64,000 bases of DNA, from positions 1 through 64,000 of the forward strand of contig JAITOU010000012.1 in assembly GCA_031289755.1 (NCBI GenBank). The letters run 5' to 3'. Each line of letters begins with the position of its first letter. The stretch's first letter is position 1. This document shows, in pieces, positions 33,683 through 43,808 of the stretch. The stretch comes from Clostridiales bacterium. Its GTDB lineage: Bacteria; Bacillota; Clostridia; Christensenellales; JAISNN01. The position numbers were made by a program, and so were the translations under genes. A model generated the notes under the pieces. It had not been told where the DNA came from. It was given only the letters and a program-made list of their open reading frames with translations, and ran no database searches.

Positions 33683-34853
33683 CGAATTCAGAGAGCTAAA
33701 AAGACAATGTTTTTTGAGCTTGTTTGTCGGAGCGGTAGTGTTGTTTCTTGCCGTCGGCACGTTTGCTTTTGCCGGAAGCCTAAAGGAAAATTTCGCTAAA
33801 AATTATGCACAATACGGCGCGACGACCTTTTATGTCGTACCGGACGACATAAACGCTTTTTTGAAAGCCAATGAAATTGCCGATTATATAGCCGTACATG
33901 CGAGCGGAGTCACTTCCGGGGAATCCATCGTATTTAAAAACGGCGATAAAGAATTTTGCGCCGACAGTCCGGAAAGGGGCTTCGGCGGCGCGGCTTATTA
34001 TTTCAAGGATTATTTACACCCTGATTTTAAAAAGGAAAATTTCAGCGGCGGCAAGGGCTGGACGGAGCTTGACAACGTGACGGAAAACGGATATTACAAT
34101 ATCTTTCTCGGCGATATTATCGCGGAAGCGATAGGCGCGTCAAGCGGCGATATTATCACGGTCGAGTATTTCGGCGATGAAGCGTACGGTTTTTCGGCAG
34201 CGGTCAGAGTGAAAGACATATTTGTCCGTGACGGCGACGTTATGCCCTGTTTTGTTATGCCGCTGAATTATTGCTTAGAGCTTTATAACGAATACAACTC
34301 CGTTTATCAGGCGAAAGAAATTGTGTTAAACTATTTCGCAACATTTTTGAACCGCGCCGACCTTTTTTATAAGCACAAGACCTTAGAAGCGGCGGGGGTA
34401 CATCCGATTGAGTTTTTGGGCGGCTTCGGCTTTTATCAAATGTTTGACGGCGTGCAAGCGGCGGTGATATTAGCGGCGCTTTTGATAAACGCGCTGGCGT
34501 TTATCGTTATATCTAATATCATAAACGTCATACTTCTGACCAGACAAAAATTTATCGCTAAGCTAAAAATGATAGGAGCTTCGGCGGCTTATATATCCGA
34601 CGTTTATTTTTTGATTTTATTCGCCGTCATTACGGCGGCTTTCGGAGCGGCATATCTTGCAAGCTTTTTGTTTAAGGGTGTTTTTGAAGAGATAGGCAAG
34701 GTTTTGTTTTTTGAAAACTACGTCATAAATATATATTGGTACGTTCCCGTCGCTTTGTACGGCTTTTTGCTCCTTTTGATGTCGTTCGGTTATATCTTTT
34801 TTAAGAAAAAAATAGCCAAAACCGCTCCGGTGGATTTGTTGAGGATAAAATAA
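33651..34853 (+). CDS. FtsX-like permease 1
   Basis: The start is taken at ATG 33651 (GGGGAG site), giving 400 residues. One hydrophobic helix near the N-terminus (CFLSLFVGAVVLFLAVG) is followed by about 230 extracytoplasmic residues. Three closely spaced helices form the C-terminal FtsX domain, the second pair near residues 310-385. It ends MAKTAPVDLLRIK-like, as MacB permeases do. The stop codon overlaps the start of permease 2, so the two are likely translated together. Confidence 0.85.
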   Translation: MMKGIAGVSFNEFRELKRQCFLSLFVGAVVLFLAVGTFAFAGSLKENFAKNYAQYGATTFYVVPDDINAFLKANEIADYIAVHASGVTSGESIVFKNGDKEFCADSPERGFGGAAYYFKDYLHPDFKKENFSGGKGWTELDNVTENGYYNIFLGDIIAEAIGASSGDIITVEYFGDEAYGFSAAVRVKDIFVRDGDVMPCFVMPLNYCLELYNEYNSVYQAKEIVLNYFATFLNRADLFYKHKTLEAAGVHPIEFLGGFGFYQMFDGVQAAVILAALLINALAFIVISNIINVILLTRQKFIAKLKMIGASAAYISDVYFLILFAVITAAFGAAYLASFLFKGVFEEIGKVLFFENYVINIYWYVPVALYGFLLLLMSFGYIFFKKKIAKTAPVDLLRIK

Positions 34854-36097
34854 TGAAATTGTCCGATAGTATTGCAACGGCTTTTTATAATATAATCCGT
34901 CTCAGGCGAACGTATTTAAAGGTCTTTATAACCTTTTTGTTCGTCTTTACGCTTTTGACCGCTTCGGTCGCTTACGGTATATCGGTTGAGAAACAAAACG
35001 ACGAGGCGGCATACGGCAGTCTCGCAATCAATTATGCAAAAAATGATACCGCGATTAATTTGTCTCCCGAAGAGAGAGAAGAGATAAGGGCAAGCGACGA
35101 TAATATAGCCGAAGTCAGAAAGATTGCAGATTTTGCCGTCGGCGGAATATATATCGGTATCGAAGGCGGCGTTTCCGATTTTTTAATTAATTCTTCGCGT
35201 ACGAGAATCGTAGAGCCGTCTTGCAGCTCACTGCCTTACAACAGCGAACGCGAATTGTTTTTTAGATACGGAGAAAAACCGATAAAATACGGCAGAGATA
35301 TAATAGACGAAAACGACGTTTTGATAAGCGAGAGTCTGCTTAGGGATATGAACGTTTCCGACCTTGAAGGCTGTCTGAACAAAACTCTTAAAATATTTGT
35401 CAGCGGCGGAGGTGTTTCGGGCGATTATAAGATAGCGGGTATATTAACGGCAAACATCGACCGATTGACGTCGATTTATGGCTATAACGAGAGCATTATA
35501 ATAAAAAAAGATATTTCTTTATACGGATTTTTCAAAGAATACCGCGTTTATTTTAAAGACGTTTTAAAAAGCTATGAGTCAATAAAGTCGCTGTCCGAGC
35601 GATACGGAGACTATGAGTTTAAGCCGTTTAGAGTGACGTCTAATGTTTGGAATACGGCAGCCGATTTGAATTCGCAAAAGCTTTTTTATACGAAGTTTCT
35701 GTCCTTGATATGTATTATATTTACCGCCGCTATGTTAATCAATACGGTCAACGACCAAATATTTTTGAACAAAAGAAGAACCGAATACTTCGGCGTACTC
35801 AAAACGCAGGGAGCGTCGAACCGCAATATCTTTTGGATAATTATGCTCGAAACCCTTATGATATGCCTTGCAAGCGTATTGCTTGCTTGCTTGATATCAT
35901 CGGGGCTTATGCTTTTGATAAATAAAATATATTTGATATATTATAAAATTTCCGTATTGGCGGCTTTTTCTTATTATATCAAGATATTCTTATTCGATAT
36001 AGCCTTTGCTGTCTTGTTAAGCGTTTTGATTGCTTTTATTGTCGTGAGAAAAGCCGTAAAGCATTCCTTAGCCGATTTGTTAAGAAACGGTGAATAA
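34853..36097 (+). CDS. FtsX-like permease 2
   Basis: This 414-residue membrane protein has the same 1+3 helix plan as the gene before it. There is an N-terminal helix (FITFLFVFTLLTASVAYG), a large outer domain, then helices near 285, 330 and 380, ending in VVRKAVKHSLADLLRNGE, typical of FtsX/MacB proteins. Its start overlaps the stop of permease 1 by one base. Together with the ATPase and lipoprotein it makes a four-gene unit terminated at 36134-36162. The substrate is unknown. Confidence 0.85.
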   Translation: MKLSDSIATAFYNIIRLRRTYLKVFITFLFVFTLLTASVAYGISVEKQNDEAAYGSLAINYAKNDTAINLSPEEREEIRASDDNIAEVRKIADFAVGGIYIGIEGGVSDFLINSSRTRIVEPSCSSLPYNSERELFFRYGEKPIKYGRDIIDENDVLISESLLRDMNVSDLEGCLNKTLKIFVSGGGVSGDYKIAGILTANIDRLTSIYGYNESIIIKKDISLYGFFKEYRVYFKDVLKSYESIKSLSERYGDYEFKPFRVTSNVWNTAADLNSQKLFYTKFLSLICIIFTAAMLINTVNDQIFLNKRRTEYFGVLKTQGASNRNIFWIIMLETLMICLASVLLACLISSGLMLLINKIYLIYYKISVLAAFSYYIKIFLFDIAFAVLLSVLIAFIVVRKAVKHSLADLLRNGE

Positions 36098-36133
36098 AGG
36101 TAACACAGAATTTTAAGTATATATAAAAAAAAT

Positions 36134-36162
36134 CAAGCGGCGGTCAAAAAAACCGCCGCTTG
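36134..36162. terminator. Bidirectional terminator
   Basis: Perfect 11-bp stem CAAGCGGCGGT/ACCGCCGCTTG with A-rich loop, between convergent permease and phosphatase genes. Confidence 0.75.
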
Positions 36163-36187
36163 CATTATTTATAAAGGATAAAAATCG

Positions 36188-37807
36188 TCAGACTATCGGA
36201 TATATAGCCGTAACGGTCTTGTTGAGAAGCTCGGTCGGGCTGTCGTTGCGTAAAATCTTAAAGGTGATTGTCGAACGGTCGGCAGGGATAAGGATTTGAC
36301 CGCCGATAAAATAGTAGTAGTTTTTGAGAAAAACACGTCTGAGATTTTCGAGATTGATTTTCTTTGCTCCCGTGACAAAATCGAGCGGTTCGACGGCGTT
36401 TCCGTCGGTCTCCCAGCCGCCTTCTTCAAAGTTGTAAAACTTGTCGTAGGCTATCACTCTGGAATGACCGGTGTGTCCGCCCACGACAAATTGCATTTGC
36501 AGTCTTTCGGTTTCGGCGCGAAATTCACCGCCGAAATACGGCAAAAAGCCGTGCGTTGTATGACATAGCAAGGCATTAAAGACGTCGGTGCGGAGCGGAA
36601 GAGATTTGTACCATTCGAGTTGTTCCTTATCGTACCGCTCGAAGTCGTTCATGCCGCCGTGCTCGTAATATTCGTCGCTAACGGCTTCGCCGGAGTCGAG
36701 AACGGTAAAGAGAATGCCGTTTCTTTCGACCTGATAATAATTCTTCGAGAGTCCGAGCTGAGACCAAACGTCATAAAGTCCGTCGGCACGCGCTTCGTGG
36801 TTGCCCTTGACAAGGATTGCCGGAATAGAGCTTTTTGTCGCCGTCGCCATGTCCTTGATGACGTTCGAGACTATCATACTTTCGCTGACGTAGTAGTCGG
36901 AGAAGTCGCCGAGCATGAGAATCAGGTCGAGCTTGCCCATGCGAGAAGCCGTTTCCGGCAAGAGATAGCCTAAGTTATGCCAATCCGAAAAGGAAGCGAT
37001 ATTGACGCCGAGCTTTGTCCTGTCGTCGCTGAAATGAAAGGATTGTGAATCGACGGCTTTGCCGAGATGACTGCCGTAAGGAAGAGTGCCGTGACTGCGT
37101 ACGGCGTGGATTGAATAATCCGCGTCTTTAAATTCGTCATAAGGCAAAAACACCGAATGTATGACGCCGACTCGCTTTGTGCCTTCGATAGAAGACCAAA
37201 CGGTCTTTTCTTCGCCGCCGCTCTCATAGGTGAGATAGGCGACGGCTTCCGCGTTTGTTCCCCAAGCGACCGAATAACCCGTTCCGATATCGAGAACGAG
37301 CGGGTCGGTAGCCAGCTCGAACTTAAACGGAACGAGCTTAAAGAGATAAGCCGAACAGGTCAGAACGACTGCGGCAAAGAGAACCGCCGCGACGACCTTT
37401 CGGGCTTTGACCTTAAAGGACGGCAGCGCAAAGAGCGCGAAGAGCGAGCCGAAAACCGCCGCAAAAATCGGAAGCATTCCGATAACCAAAAACCGTGTCG
37501 CTTCGGGTACGGCGCGAGTCGCGGTGACGTAATTGATAAGGGTAAAAAACACAGAAAGCAGCGTACTAAAACCGATGACAATGCGTATCGGAATGGCAAT
37601 TCTGCGGTCTTTTTTGTAAAAGAACAGACAAAAAAGCATAAACGCGGCGTTTACGCCCATCAAGATGAGCAATAAGTAAGAAAAACCTGTAAAAATCTCA
37701 TTGTCGATTTGCGGATAACCGAGCGCAAAGACGCCGAAACTTAACAGCGGATTGACGATTGCAAGAACCGTCAGCAGGACAAGAAAAACTCTTTTAACAA
37801 CCTTCAT
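36188..37807 (-). CDS. Membrane-anchored calcineurin-like metallophosphatase
   Basis: This 539-residue protein has four or five N-terminal hydrophobic helices (1-160), then a beta-rich domain of about 100 residues, then a calcineurin-like phosphoesterase. Metal-binding motifs in order are SDWH, GDFSD, GNHE (KGNHEARADG), a histidine in LCHTTHG, and GGHTGHS near the end. The arrangement recalls purple-acid-phosphatase-type exported enzymes on a membrane anchor. The substrate is unknown. Single gene. Confidence 0.85.
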   Translation of the reverse strand: MKVVKRVFLVLLTVLAIVNPLLSFGVFALGYPQIDNEIFTGFSYLLLILMGVNAAFMLFCLFFYKKDRRIAIPIRIVIGFSTLLSVFFTLINYVTATRAVPEATRFLVIGMLPIFAAVFGSLFALFALPSFKVKARKVVAAVLFAAVVLTCSAYLFKLVPFKFELATDPLVLDIGTGYSVAWGTNAEAVAYLTYESGGEEKTVWSSIEGTKRVGVIHSVFLPYDEFKDADYSIHAVRSHGTLPYGSHLGKAVDSQSFHFSDDRTKLGVNIASFSDWHNLGYLLPETASRMGKLDLILMLGDFSDYYVSESMIVSNVIKDMATATKSSIPAILVKGNHEARADGLYDVWSQLGLSKNYYQVERNGILFTVLDSGEAVSDEYYEHGGMNDFERYDKEQLEWYKSLPLRTDVFNALLCHTTHGFLPYFGGEFRAETERLQMQFVVGGHTGHSRVIAYDKFYNFEEGGWETDGNAVEPLDFVTGAKKINLENLRRVFLKNYYYFIGGQILIPADRSTITFKILRNDSPTELLNKTVTAIYPIV

Positions 37808-37846
37808 AATAACCCCCTAATAGTTATTTAAGATATAAATTTAGAT

Positions 37847-38000
37847 TAGTCCTATAACCTATCCGCCGACATCTTTTGCGTTTTTTTGCCTTATACGGCG
37901 TTGCATTTTCCTTGTGTAGCTTACGCTACACAGCGTCAAATGCGCCTTGTATAAGGCAAAAATCCGCTAAAATCCGTTCGTCATATAGGTTATAAGACTA
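37847..38000. repeat. 154-bp imperfect palindromic intergenic element
   Basis: Outer arms TAGTCCTATAACCTAT (37847-37862) and its inverse (37985-38000), inner arms TTTTGCCTTATA/TATAAGGCAAAA, and a central GTGTAGC..GCTACAC hairpin. A part-copy of the arm, GTAGGTTATAGGACTAAT, recurs at 38135-38152 upstream of mnmE and, diverged, near 39628. No gene lies in 37808-38196. Confidence 0.75.
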
Positions 38001-38196
38001 AACTATTATATAATATCTTCAAGCAAAAAGCAATAGCTAACGCAAAAAAAATATTAGCTTTTGTGTATCGGGATAGGATTGTCCAATCCGTTTTCTTTAC
38101 TTTTGCATGAGAATAGGGTATAATAGATTCGCCGTGTAGGTTATAGGACTAATATCGCAAGTAAATCCATACCCGAATAATTACAAGGAAATCAAA

Positions 38197-39573
38197 ATGG
38201 ACAAAATCATCGCCGCTCAATCGACCGCCGCAGGAAAGGGCGGTATAGGCATAATAAGAATGACCGGAAAGGGTTGCTTAGATATCGCGGCGAAAATTTT
38301 TACTTCGGGCGGATTAAAGGACGTGATTAAGGCGAAGCCCAACGTCATGTATTTCGGACGGATAGACGCCGGAGCGGCTAAGGATAAAGGATATCTCGTA
38401 TATTTTAAAGAGCCGCATTCCTTTACCGGCGAAGACACTGTGGAATTTCATTGTCACGGCGGACAAGCGGTATTGAACGCCGTATTGGACGGGCTTTTCG
38501 GCTTGGGAGCGCAGCCAGCCGAACGCGGCGAATTTACAAGGCGCGCTTTTTTGAACGGAAAGCTGGCTTTGTCCGACGCGGAAGGCGTTATCGACATGAT
38601 AAATGCCGATAGCACGGCGGCTTTAAAAGCCGCTTACCGAATGATGAGCGGCGGACTTTCAAAAGAGATATATTCCATGCAAGAAAGCCTTTTAAAGCTT
38701 ATCGCGTCATACGAAGCGGCTTTGGACTATCCCGACGAAATCGGAACGGAAACCGTCGCTCATACCGCAGCCTTAAAAAAGCTTGCGGACAGAGCCGCCG
38801 CGCTCATAGCCGCGTCAAACAAGAGCGCAACCGTCAAACGCGGCGTCAACGTCGTCCTTATCGGCAAGCCGAATACCGGCAAATCTTCTCTTTTAAACGG
38901 CTTTGTCAAAAAAGACAGGGCGATAGTCACAGACATACCGGGAACGACGAGAGATACCTTAGAAGAGAGCTTCGAGTATGACGGCGTCAGATTAAACGTC
39001 GTCGATACCGCGGGGATAAGAGAAAAGGAAACGGCCGGAATTATCGAACTCAAAGGAATCGAGCGGTCGATAGACGCGGCTAAGGGTGCGGATATCGTCC
39101 TGTACGTCATAGATTCTCCGCTTTATGCGGAGGATAAAGACGCTTGCCTGCCGTACGGCGCGTATGCGGAGAAGAGCGGAGAAAAGGCTATCGCGGTTTT
39201 TAATAAAAGCGATATAAAAGACGTTTTGACGCAATGTCGGGGCAGAATAAAAAAAGAATTCGGCGGCACTGCCGCGTTCTCCGTTTCGGCGAAGACGGGC
39301 GACGGCATAGATAAATTGTTGGGCTATATAGCCGGACTTTTTAAAGGCGGTAACGTGTCCGACGCGGAAATAATGACAAATCAAAGGCACGTCGCCGCGC
39401 TTCGCGGCGCATACGACGGCATCTTGTCCGCCGTATCGGCGGACGGGATAGGCGCGGAATGTATCCTTGTGGATTTGAGAAACGCGTGGACTAAGCTCGG
39501 CGAGATAACGGGGCAGACGGCGACGGAAGATATTTTGGACAAGATATTTTCGGAATTTTGTCTGGGAAAATAA
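38197..39573 (+). CDS. mnmE: tRNA modification GTPase MnmE
   Basis: This 458-residue protein with MnmG makes the cmnm5 modification at U34 of several tRNAs. The N-terminal folate-binding domain (QSTAAGKGGIGIIRMTG), helical domain and inserted G domain are visible, with G1 GKPNTGKSSLLN, G3 DTAGIRE and G4 NKSD. The C-terminal FCLGK keeps the conserved Cys. mnmG follows 113 bp downstream. Confidence 0.96.
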   Translation: MDKIIAAQSTAAGKGGIGIIRMTGKGCLDIAAKIFTSGGLKDVIKAKPNVMYFGRIDAGAAKDKGYLVYFKEPHSFTGEDTVEFHCHGGQAVLNAVLDGLFGLGAQPAERGEFTRRAFLNGKLALSDAEGVIDMINADSTAALKAAYRMMSGGLSKEIYSMQESLLKLIASYEAALDYPDEIGTETVAHTAALKKLADRAAALIAASNKSATVKRGVNVVLIGKPNTGKSSLLNGFVKKDRAIVTDIPGTTRDTLEESFEYDGVRLNVVDTAGIREKETAGIIELKGIERSIDAAKGADIVLYVIDSPLYAEDKDACLPYGAYAEKSGEKAIAVFNKSDIKDVLTQCRGRIKKEFGGTAAFSVSAKTGDGIDKLLGYIAGLFKGGNVSDAEIMTNQRHVAALRGAYDGILSAVSADGIGAECILVDLRNAWTKLGEITGQTATEDILDKIFSEFCLGK

Positions 39574-39686
39574 AATAAATTTGCCCTATAACATAGACGG
39601 CGAAAAGACACAAAATATGTCGGCGGATAGGTTTTAGGTCTAATCTAAATAAAATCGAAAGAGAGAGAAAAACACTTCTATAAATT

Positions 39687-41549
39687 ATGAAATTTGATTG
39701 TATAGTAATCGGCGCGGGACACGCCGGAACGGAAGCGGCGTTAGCCGTCAGCCGTTTGGGATACAAAACGCTTCTTTTGACTATGAGCCTGGACTCGATA
39801 GGCTTTTTGGCGTGCAATCCGAATATCGGCGGCACGTCTAAGGCGCAGCTTGTCAGAGAAATCGACGCGTTGGGCGGCGAAATGGGGCTTTTTGCCGACG
39901 AAGCCGTCATACAGATGAAGATGCTGAACGGCGCGAAAGGCGCGGCGGTACGCAGCCTAAGGGGACAGGTAGACAAAAATCTCTATCATCGCATAGTCAA
40001 ACGCCGCTTAGAGCGTCAGCCGAATCTGACGATAAGGCAGGACGAAGCGACCGAGCTATTGACGGACGGCGGAGCGGTCAAGGGGATAAAGACGGCAATG
40101 GGCTTTGTTTATACGTCGGGCGCGGTTGTGATAGCGACGGGCGTGTATCTCGATTCGCGCATTATCATAGGAGAATTTACCAAGAAATCAGGGCCGTCGG
40201 GCTTTTTTGCCGCCGAAAACGGACTTGCAAAATCGTTGAGAGATTGCGGCGTAGAGCTAAGGCGTTTTAAGACGGGTACGCCGCCGCGTGTCCATAAACG
40301 CAGTATCGATTTGAACGCAATGCAGATACAGGAAGGCGAAAGCGGTATTTGCCGTTTCTCCTTTATGAACGGCTATTATGATGTTCCGCCGGACGCGCAA
40401 ACGCCGTGCTATCTCACCTATACGACGGCGGCGACGCGTGACATTATCAAAGAAAACATAGCGCGTTCGCCTATGTACAACGGCGCGATAGAAGGCACGG
40501 GTCCAAGATATTGTCCGTCTATCGAAGACAAGATAATGCGCTTTGCCGACAAGGAAAGACATCAGATATTTATCGAACCGGAAGGCGCGGACACCGACGA
40601 GATGTATATACAGGGCGCGAGCAGTTCTCTGCCGACCGACGTGCAGTTAAAGGTCATACGTTCGATAATAGGGCTTGAAAACGCCGAAATAATGCGGTTT
40701 GCTTACGCGATAGAGTACGACTGTTTAAATCCCGAACAGCTTTTGCCGACACTCGGCGTCAAGCATATCAAGGGGCTTTATACGGCGGGACAGCTCAACG
40801 GCACGAGCGGCTACGAAGAAGCTGCGGCGCAGGGGCTTATCGCCGGAATAAACGCCGCCAACTATCTCGGCGGCAAGGACGGGCTTGTACTCGGCAGAAA
40901 CGAAGCGTATATAGGCGTGCTTATAGACGACCTTGTGACCAAGGGGACAAACGAGCCTTACCGAATGATGACGTCGCGTGCCGAATATCGCTTGACGCTT
41001 AGGCAGGACAACGCCGATTCGCGGTTGACCGAGAAGGGCAGGGCGGCGGGGCTTGTCACGGACGGGAGATACGCCTTGTATTTAAAGAAACAAGACGAGA
41101 TAGCCGCCGTTTTAGCAAAAACCGCCGAAGTGCTTTCGCCCGACAAATCGCTCGAAGATATCTTTGAAGCAAAGGGCGCGGCATTTGTCAAGCGCGGCTA
41201 TACGGTCGGAGAGCTTGTCCGCCGTCCCGAATTTACCTTCGCCGACTTAGAGCCGGTCATCGGTTCGCTCCAAGCTTTTTCACGCGCCGCTCTCGCCGAA
41301 GCCGAAGCCGATATCAAATACGGCGGCTATATAGAGAAACAAAATGCGGAAATAAAAAGCTTTTTAAAGGCGGACAATATCCGCCTGCCGTCCGATATAG
41401 ACTATGAAAGCATGACGGGCTTAAAAGCCGAAGCGCGTATCAAGCTCGCCAAAATACGTCCGCTCTCGGTCGGACAAGCCATGAGAATATCGGGCGTATC
41501 GCCCGCTGACATCAACGTGCTTATGATTTATATCGGCAGGATGAGATAA
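39687..41549 (+). CDS. mnmG: tRNA uridine-5-carboxymethylaminomethyl modification enzyme MnmG
   Basis: This 620-residue FAD enzyme is the partner of MnmE. The FAD-binding GAGHAGTEAA motif is at the N-terminus, ACNPNIGGTSKAQLVREIDALGGEMG follows, GYEEAAAQGLIAGINAA is near 375, and the C-terminal GidA-associated helical domain ends in SPADINVLMIYI. Length is normal. In many Bacillota mnmE-mnmG are directly followed by rsmG-parA-parB; here they sit 20 kb from that cluster. Confidence 0.96.
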   Translation: MKFDCIVIGAGHAGTEAALAVSRLGYKTLLLTMSLDSIGFLACNPNIGGTSKAQLVREIDALGGEMGLFADEAVIQMKMLNGAKGAAVRSLRGQVDKNLYHRIVKRRLERQPNLTIRQDEATELLTDGGAVKGIKTAMGFVYTSGAVVIATGVYLDSRIIIGEFTKKSGPSGFFAAENGLAKSLRDCGVELRRFKTGTPPRVHKRSIDLNAMQIQEGESGICRFSFMNGYYDVPPDAQTPCYLTYTTAATRDIIKENIARSPMYNGAIEGTGPRYCPSIEDKIMRFADKERHQIFIEPEGADTDEMYIQGASSSLPTDVQLKVIRSIIGLENAEIMRFAYAIEYDCLNPEQLLPTLGVKHIKGLYTAGQLNGTSGYEEAAAQGLIAGINAANYLGGKDGLVLGRNEAYIGVLIDDLVTKGTNEPYRMMTSRAEYRLTLRQDNADSRLTEKGRAAGLVTDGRYALYLKKQDEIAAVLAKTAEVLSPDKSLEDIFEAKGAAFVKRGYTVGELVRRPEFTFADLEPVIGSLQAFSRAALAEAEADIKYGGYIEKQNAEIKSFLKADNIRLPSDIDYESMTGLKAEARIKLAKIRPLSVGQAMRISGVSPADINVLMIYIGRMR

Positions 41550-41602
41550 GAGATAGAGCCATAGATAAAAAATGTTGTATTTTGCGGTATTTTATGATAA
41601 AA

Positions 41603-41768
41603 TAGACTTCTTGCAAAACTAAATTTGCATAGATAAGGTATAGATTTTTGTGTCTGCCGTGACTTATGGAACAGGCGCATAGCCTTAGCTATGTAACTGT
41701 TCCATAAGGCGCGGCAGACGCAAGAAGATATGCCTTAGATATGTGAAGTTAGCTTTGCAAGAAGTCTA
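41603..41768. repeat. 166-bp imperfect palindromic intergenic element
   Basis: Perfect 15-bp outer arms (41603-41617 with 41754-41768) enclose inner inverted pairs GTCTGCCG/CGGCAGAC and TTATGGAACA/TGTTCCATAA. A single arm-like TAGACTTCTT occurs at 32175. The rest of 41550-41889 shows no gene. Confidence 0.75.
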
Positions 41769-41889
41769 ATATCAGAATGCGGCTTAAATGAATAAAAAGG
41801 GCGAAACGGACGGACAAAAATCTTTATAAAGGCAGACACTTCCGTCAAAATTTATATATCGTGAAGAAATACAATTTTCGGGGATAAAC

Positions 41890-43542
41890 ATGAATTTACT
41901 CGGCGATTTTTTGAACAGAACGGAATTTAAGGATTATGATGATTTTTATAATAATCTCAAAATAACCGTCAAGGACAACTTCAATTTCGGTTACGACGTG
42001 GTAGACAAGTATGCCGCGCTGACGCCAAATAAGACGGCTCTCGTCTGGTGCGACGACCGCGGCGGCGAAAAAATCCTGACCTTTAAAGAGCTTGGAGAGC
42101 TGTCCGATAAGGCGGCTTTTATCATGCAGAAGCACGGCGTGAAAAAGGGCGATTTTATCTTGACGTTGCTCAACCGCCGTTATGAATATTGGATAATCGC
42201 CGTCGCCGCCCACAAGGTCGGCGCGGTCATCATTCCGGCTACCTGTATGCTTACGCCGAAGGACATTATCTACCGCTGCAACAGCGCGGACGTCAAGATG
42301 ATTTTCGCCGTCAACGAAGAGGAAATAACGGCACATTTAAAAGCGTCGGCGTCGGAATGCCGCGCTCTCAAAACTATCTTTACGACGGGCGAAAGCGGCT
42401 TTGTCAATCTCTTCAAAGAATTTGAAGCAGCCGGTACGGATTATAAAAAAATAAAAAACGACAACGGCGACATGATGCTCGTCTATTTTACTTCGGGTAC
42501 GACGGGCTTCCCAAAAATGGTCGCCCACGACTATACCTATCCGCTCGGACACATTATAAACGCTCAGTATTGGCACAACGTGCAGGATGACGGTCTGCAT
42601 TTTACAATGGCGGAGACGGGCTGGGCGAAGTTTTCTTGGGGCAAGATATACGGACAATGGATTGCCGGAACGGCGGTCTTCGGCTACGACTATTACGGAA
42701 GATTTACGCCGACGGACATTTTGCCGCTGCTTTCAAAATACAAGATAACCACCTTTTGCGCTCCGCCGACAATTTACCGCTTTTTGGTCAAGGAAGATTT
42801 GTCGGCTTACGACCTTTCGGGCATCAAGCATTGCTCGACGGCGGGCGAACCGCTCAATGCAGAAATCTTTAATCAATTCGATAAAATCACCGGCTTAAAA
42901 ATCTGCGAAGGCTTCGGTCAGTCCGAAAGCGCGATAATTGCCGGAACTTTTTCTTGTTTAGAGCCTAAGCAGGGCTCTATGGGCAGACCGTCGCCCGTCT
43001 ACCGCGTCGATTTGATAGGCGACGACTCCGAACCCGTGCCGCAAGGGGCGATAGGAGAAATAGCCATTCTCAACAGGAAAGATAATTTTAGCCTGCTCAT
43101 GGGCTACCACAAGGACAAGGACCGCACCGACGGCGCGCTCGGCGGTAAATATTACGGCACGGGCGACCTTGCCTACGCCGACAAGGACGGCTACCTTTGG
43201 TTTGTCGGACGCAAGGACGACATTATCAAAAGCTCCGGCTACCGCATAGGACCTTTTGAAGTCGAGAGCGCGCTGCACGAGCATCCGTCCGTTCTCGAAT
43301 GCGCCATAACGGCAGTACCCGACCCCCTGCGCGGTCAAATCGTCAAGGCGACTATCGTCCTTGTCAAAGGCTATTGCCCGTCCGACGGGCTAAAAAAAGA
43401 GCTTCAAGAACACGTAAAAAAAGCCACCGCACCGTATAAATATCCGCGCATAATAGATTTTGTCGACGCTCTCCCAAAAACCGTCAGCGGCAAGGTAATG
43501 AGAAAAGACATCAGGAATAAGGATAGCGAAAAACCGTGCTAA
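41890..43542 (+). CDS. AMP-forming acyl-CoA synthetase (medium-chain/acetyl type)
   Basis: This 550-residue adenylate-forming enzyme activates a carboxylic acid to its acyl-CoA through an acyl-AMP. The P-loop is YFTSGTTGFPKM near residue 202, the CEGFGQSES segment near 340 is the A4-A5 region, YGTGDLAYADKDGYLWFVGRKDDIIKSSGYRI is the hinge, and the catalytic Lys lies in TVSGKVMRKD near the C-terminus. The sequence looks like the acyl-CoA synthetase MACS group. The exact chain length cannot be read from the sequence. A single gene. Confidence 0.88.
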   Translation: MNLLGDFLNRTEFKDYDDFYNNLKITVKDNFNFGYDVVDKYAALTPNKTALVWCDDRGGEKILTFKELGELSDKAAFIMQKHGVKKGDFILTLLNRRYEYWIIAVAAHKVGAVIIPATCMLTPKDIIYRCNSADVKMIFAVNEEEITAHLKASASECRALKTIFTTGESGFVNLFKEFEAAGTDYKKIKNDNGDMMLVYFTSGTTGFPKMVAHDYTYPLGHIINAQYWHNVQDDGLHFTMAETGWAKFSWGKIYGQWIAGTAVFGYDYYGRFTPTDILPLLSKYKITTFCAPPTIYRFLVKEDLSAYDLSGIKHCSTAGEPLNAEIFNQFDKITGLKICEGFGQSESAIIAGTFSCLEPKQGSMGRPSPVYRVDLIGDDSEPVPQGAIGEIAILNRKDNFSLLMGYHKDKDRTDGALGGKYYGTGDLAYADKDGYLWFVGRKDDIIKSSGYRIGPFEVESALHEHPSVLECAITAVPDPLRGQIVKATIVLVKGYCPSDGLKKELQEHVKKATAPYKYPRIIDFVDALPKTVSGKVMRKDIRNKDSEKPC

Positions 43543-43574
43543 GACGGTGTGATAAAAGGAAAATATAAAGATAT

Positions 43575-43616
43575 AAAAAAGCCGTTTTATTCTCAAAAAG
43601 ATAAGACGGCTTTTTT
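43575..43616 (+). terminator. Terminator of the acyl-CoA synthetase gene
   Basis: Stem AAAAAAGCCGTTTTAT / ATAAGACGGCTTTTTT, the same stem as in the dispersed repeats at 6829, 45905 and 46599, but without their tail. Confidence 0.8.
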
Positions 43617-43748
43617 GCCGTTCAGGGATTATAAGGACGGCAAGGAAGTATGAACGTCGAACGATTCCCTTTTCGCCCGAATAAAAAAAGCTACCGTTAC
43701 AAAACGACAAAAAATCATAAGTTTGCAACAGTGAGTGTATCAAATTGC

Positions 43749-43777
43749 TTGACAAGTCCATTTTTGATTGTTATAAT
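43749..43777 (+). promoter_or_regulatory. Promoter of the AAA ATPase gene
   Basis: Consensus TTGACA (43749-43754), 17 bp, TATAAT (43772-43777), 31 bp before the ATG. Confidence 0.72.
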
Positions 43778-43808
43778 ACTAAGGAAAAACCGCGCAAAGG
43801 AGTTTTGA

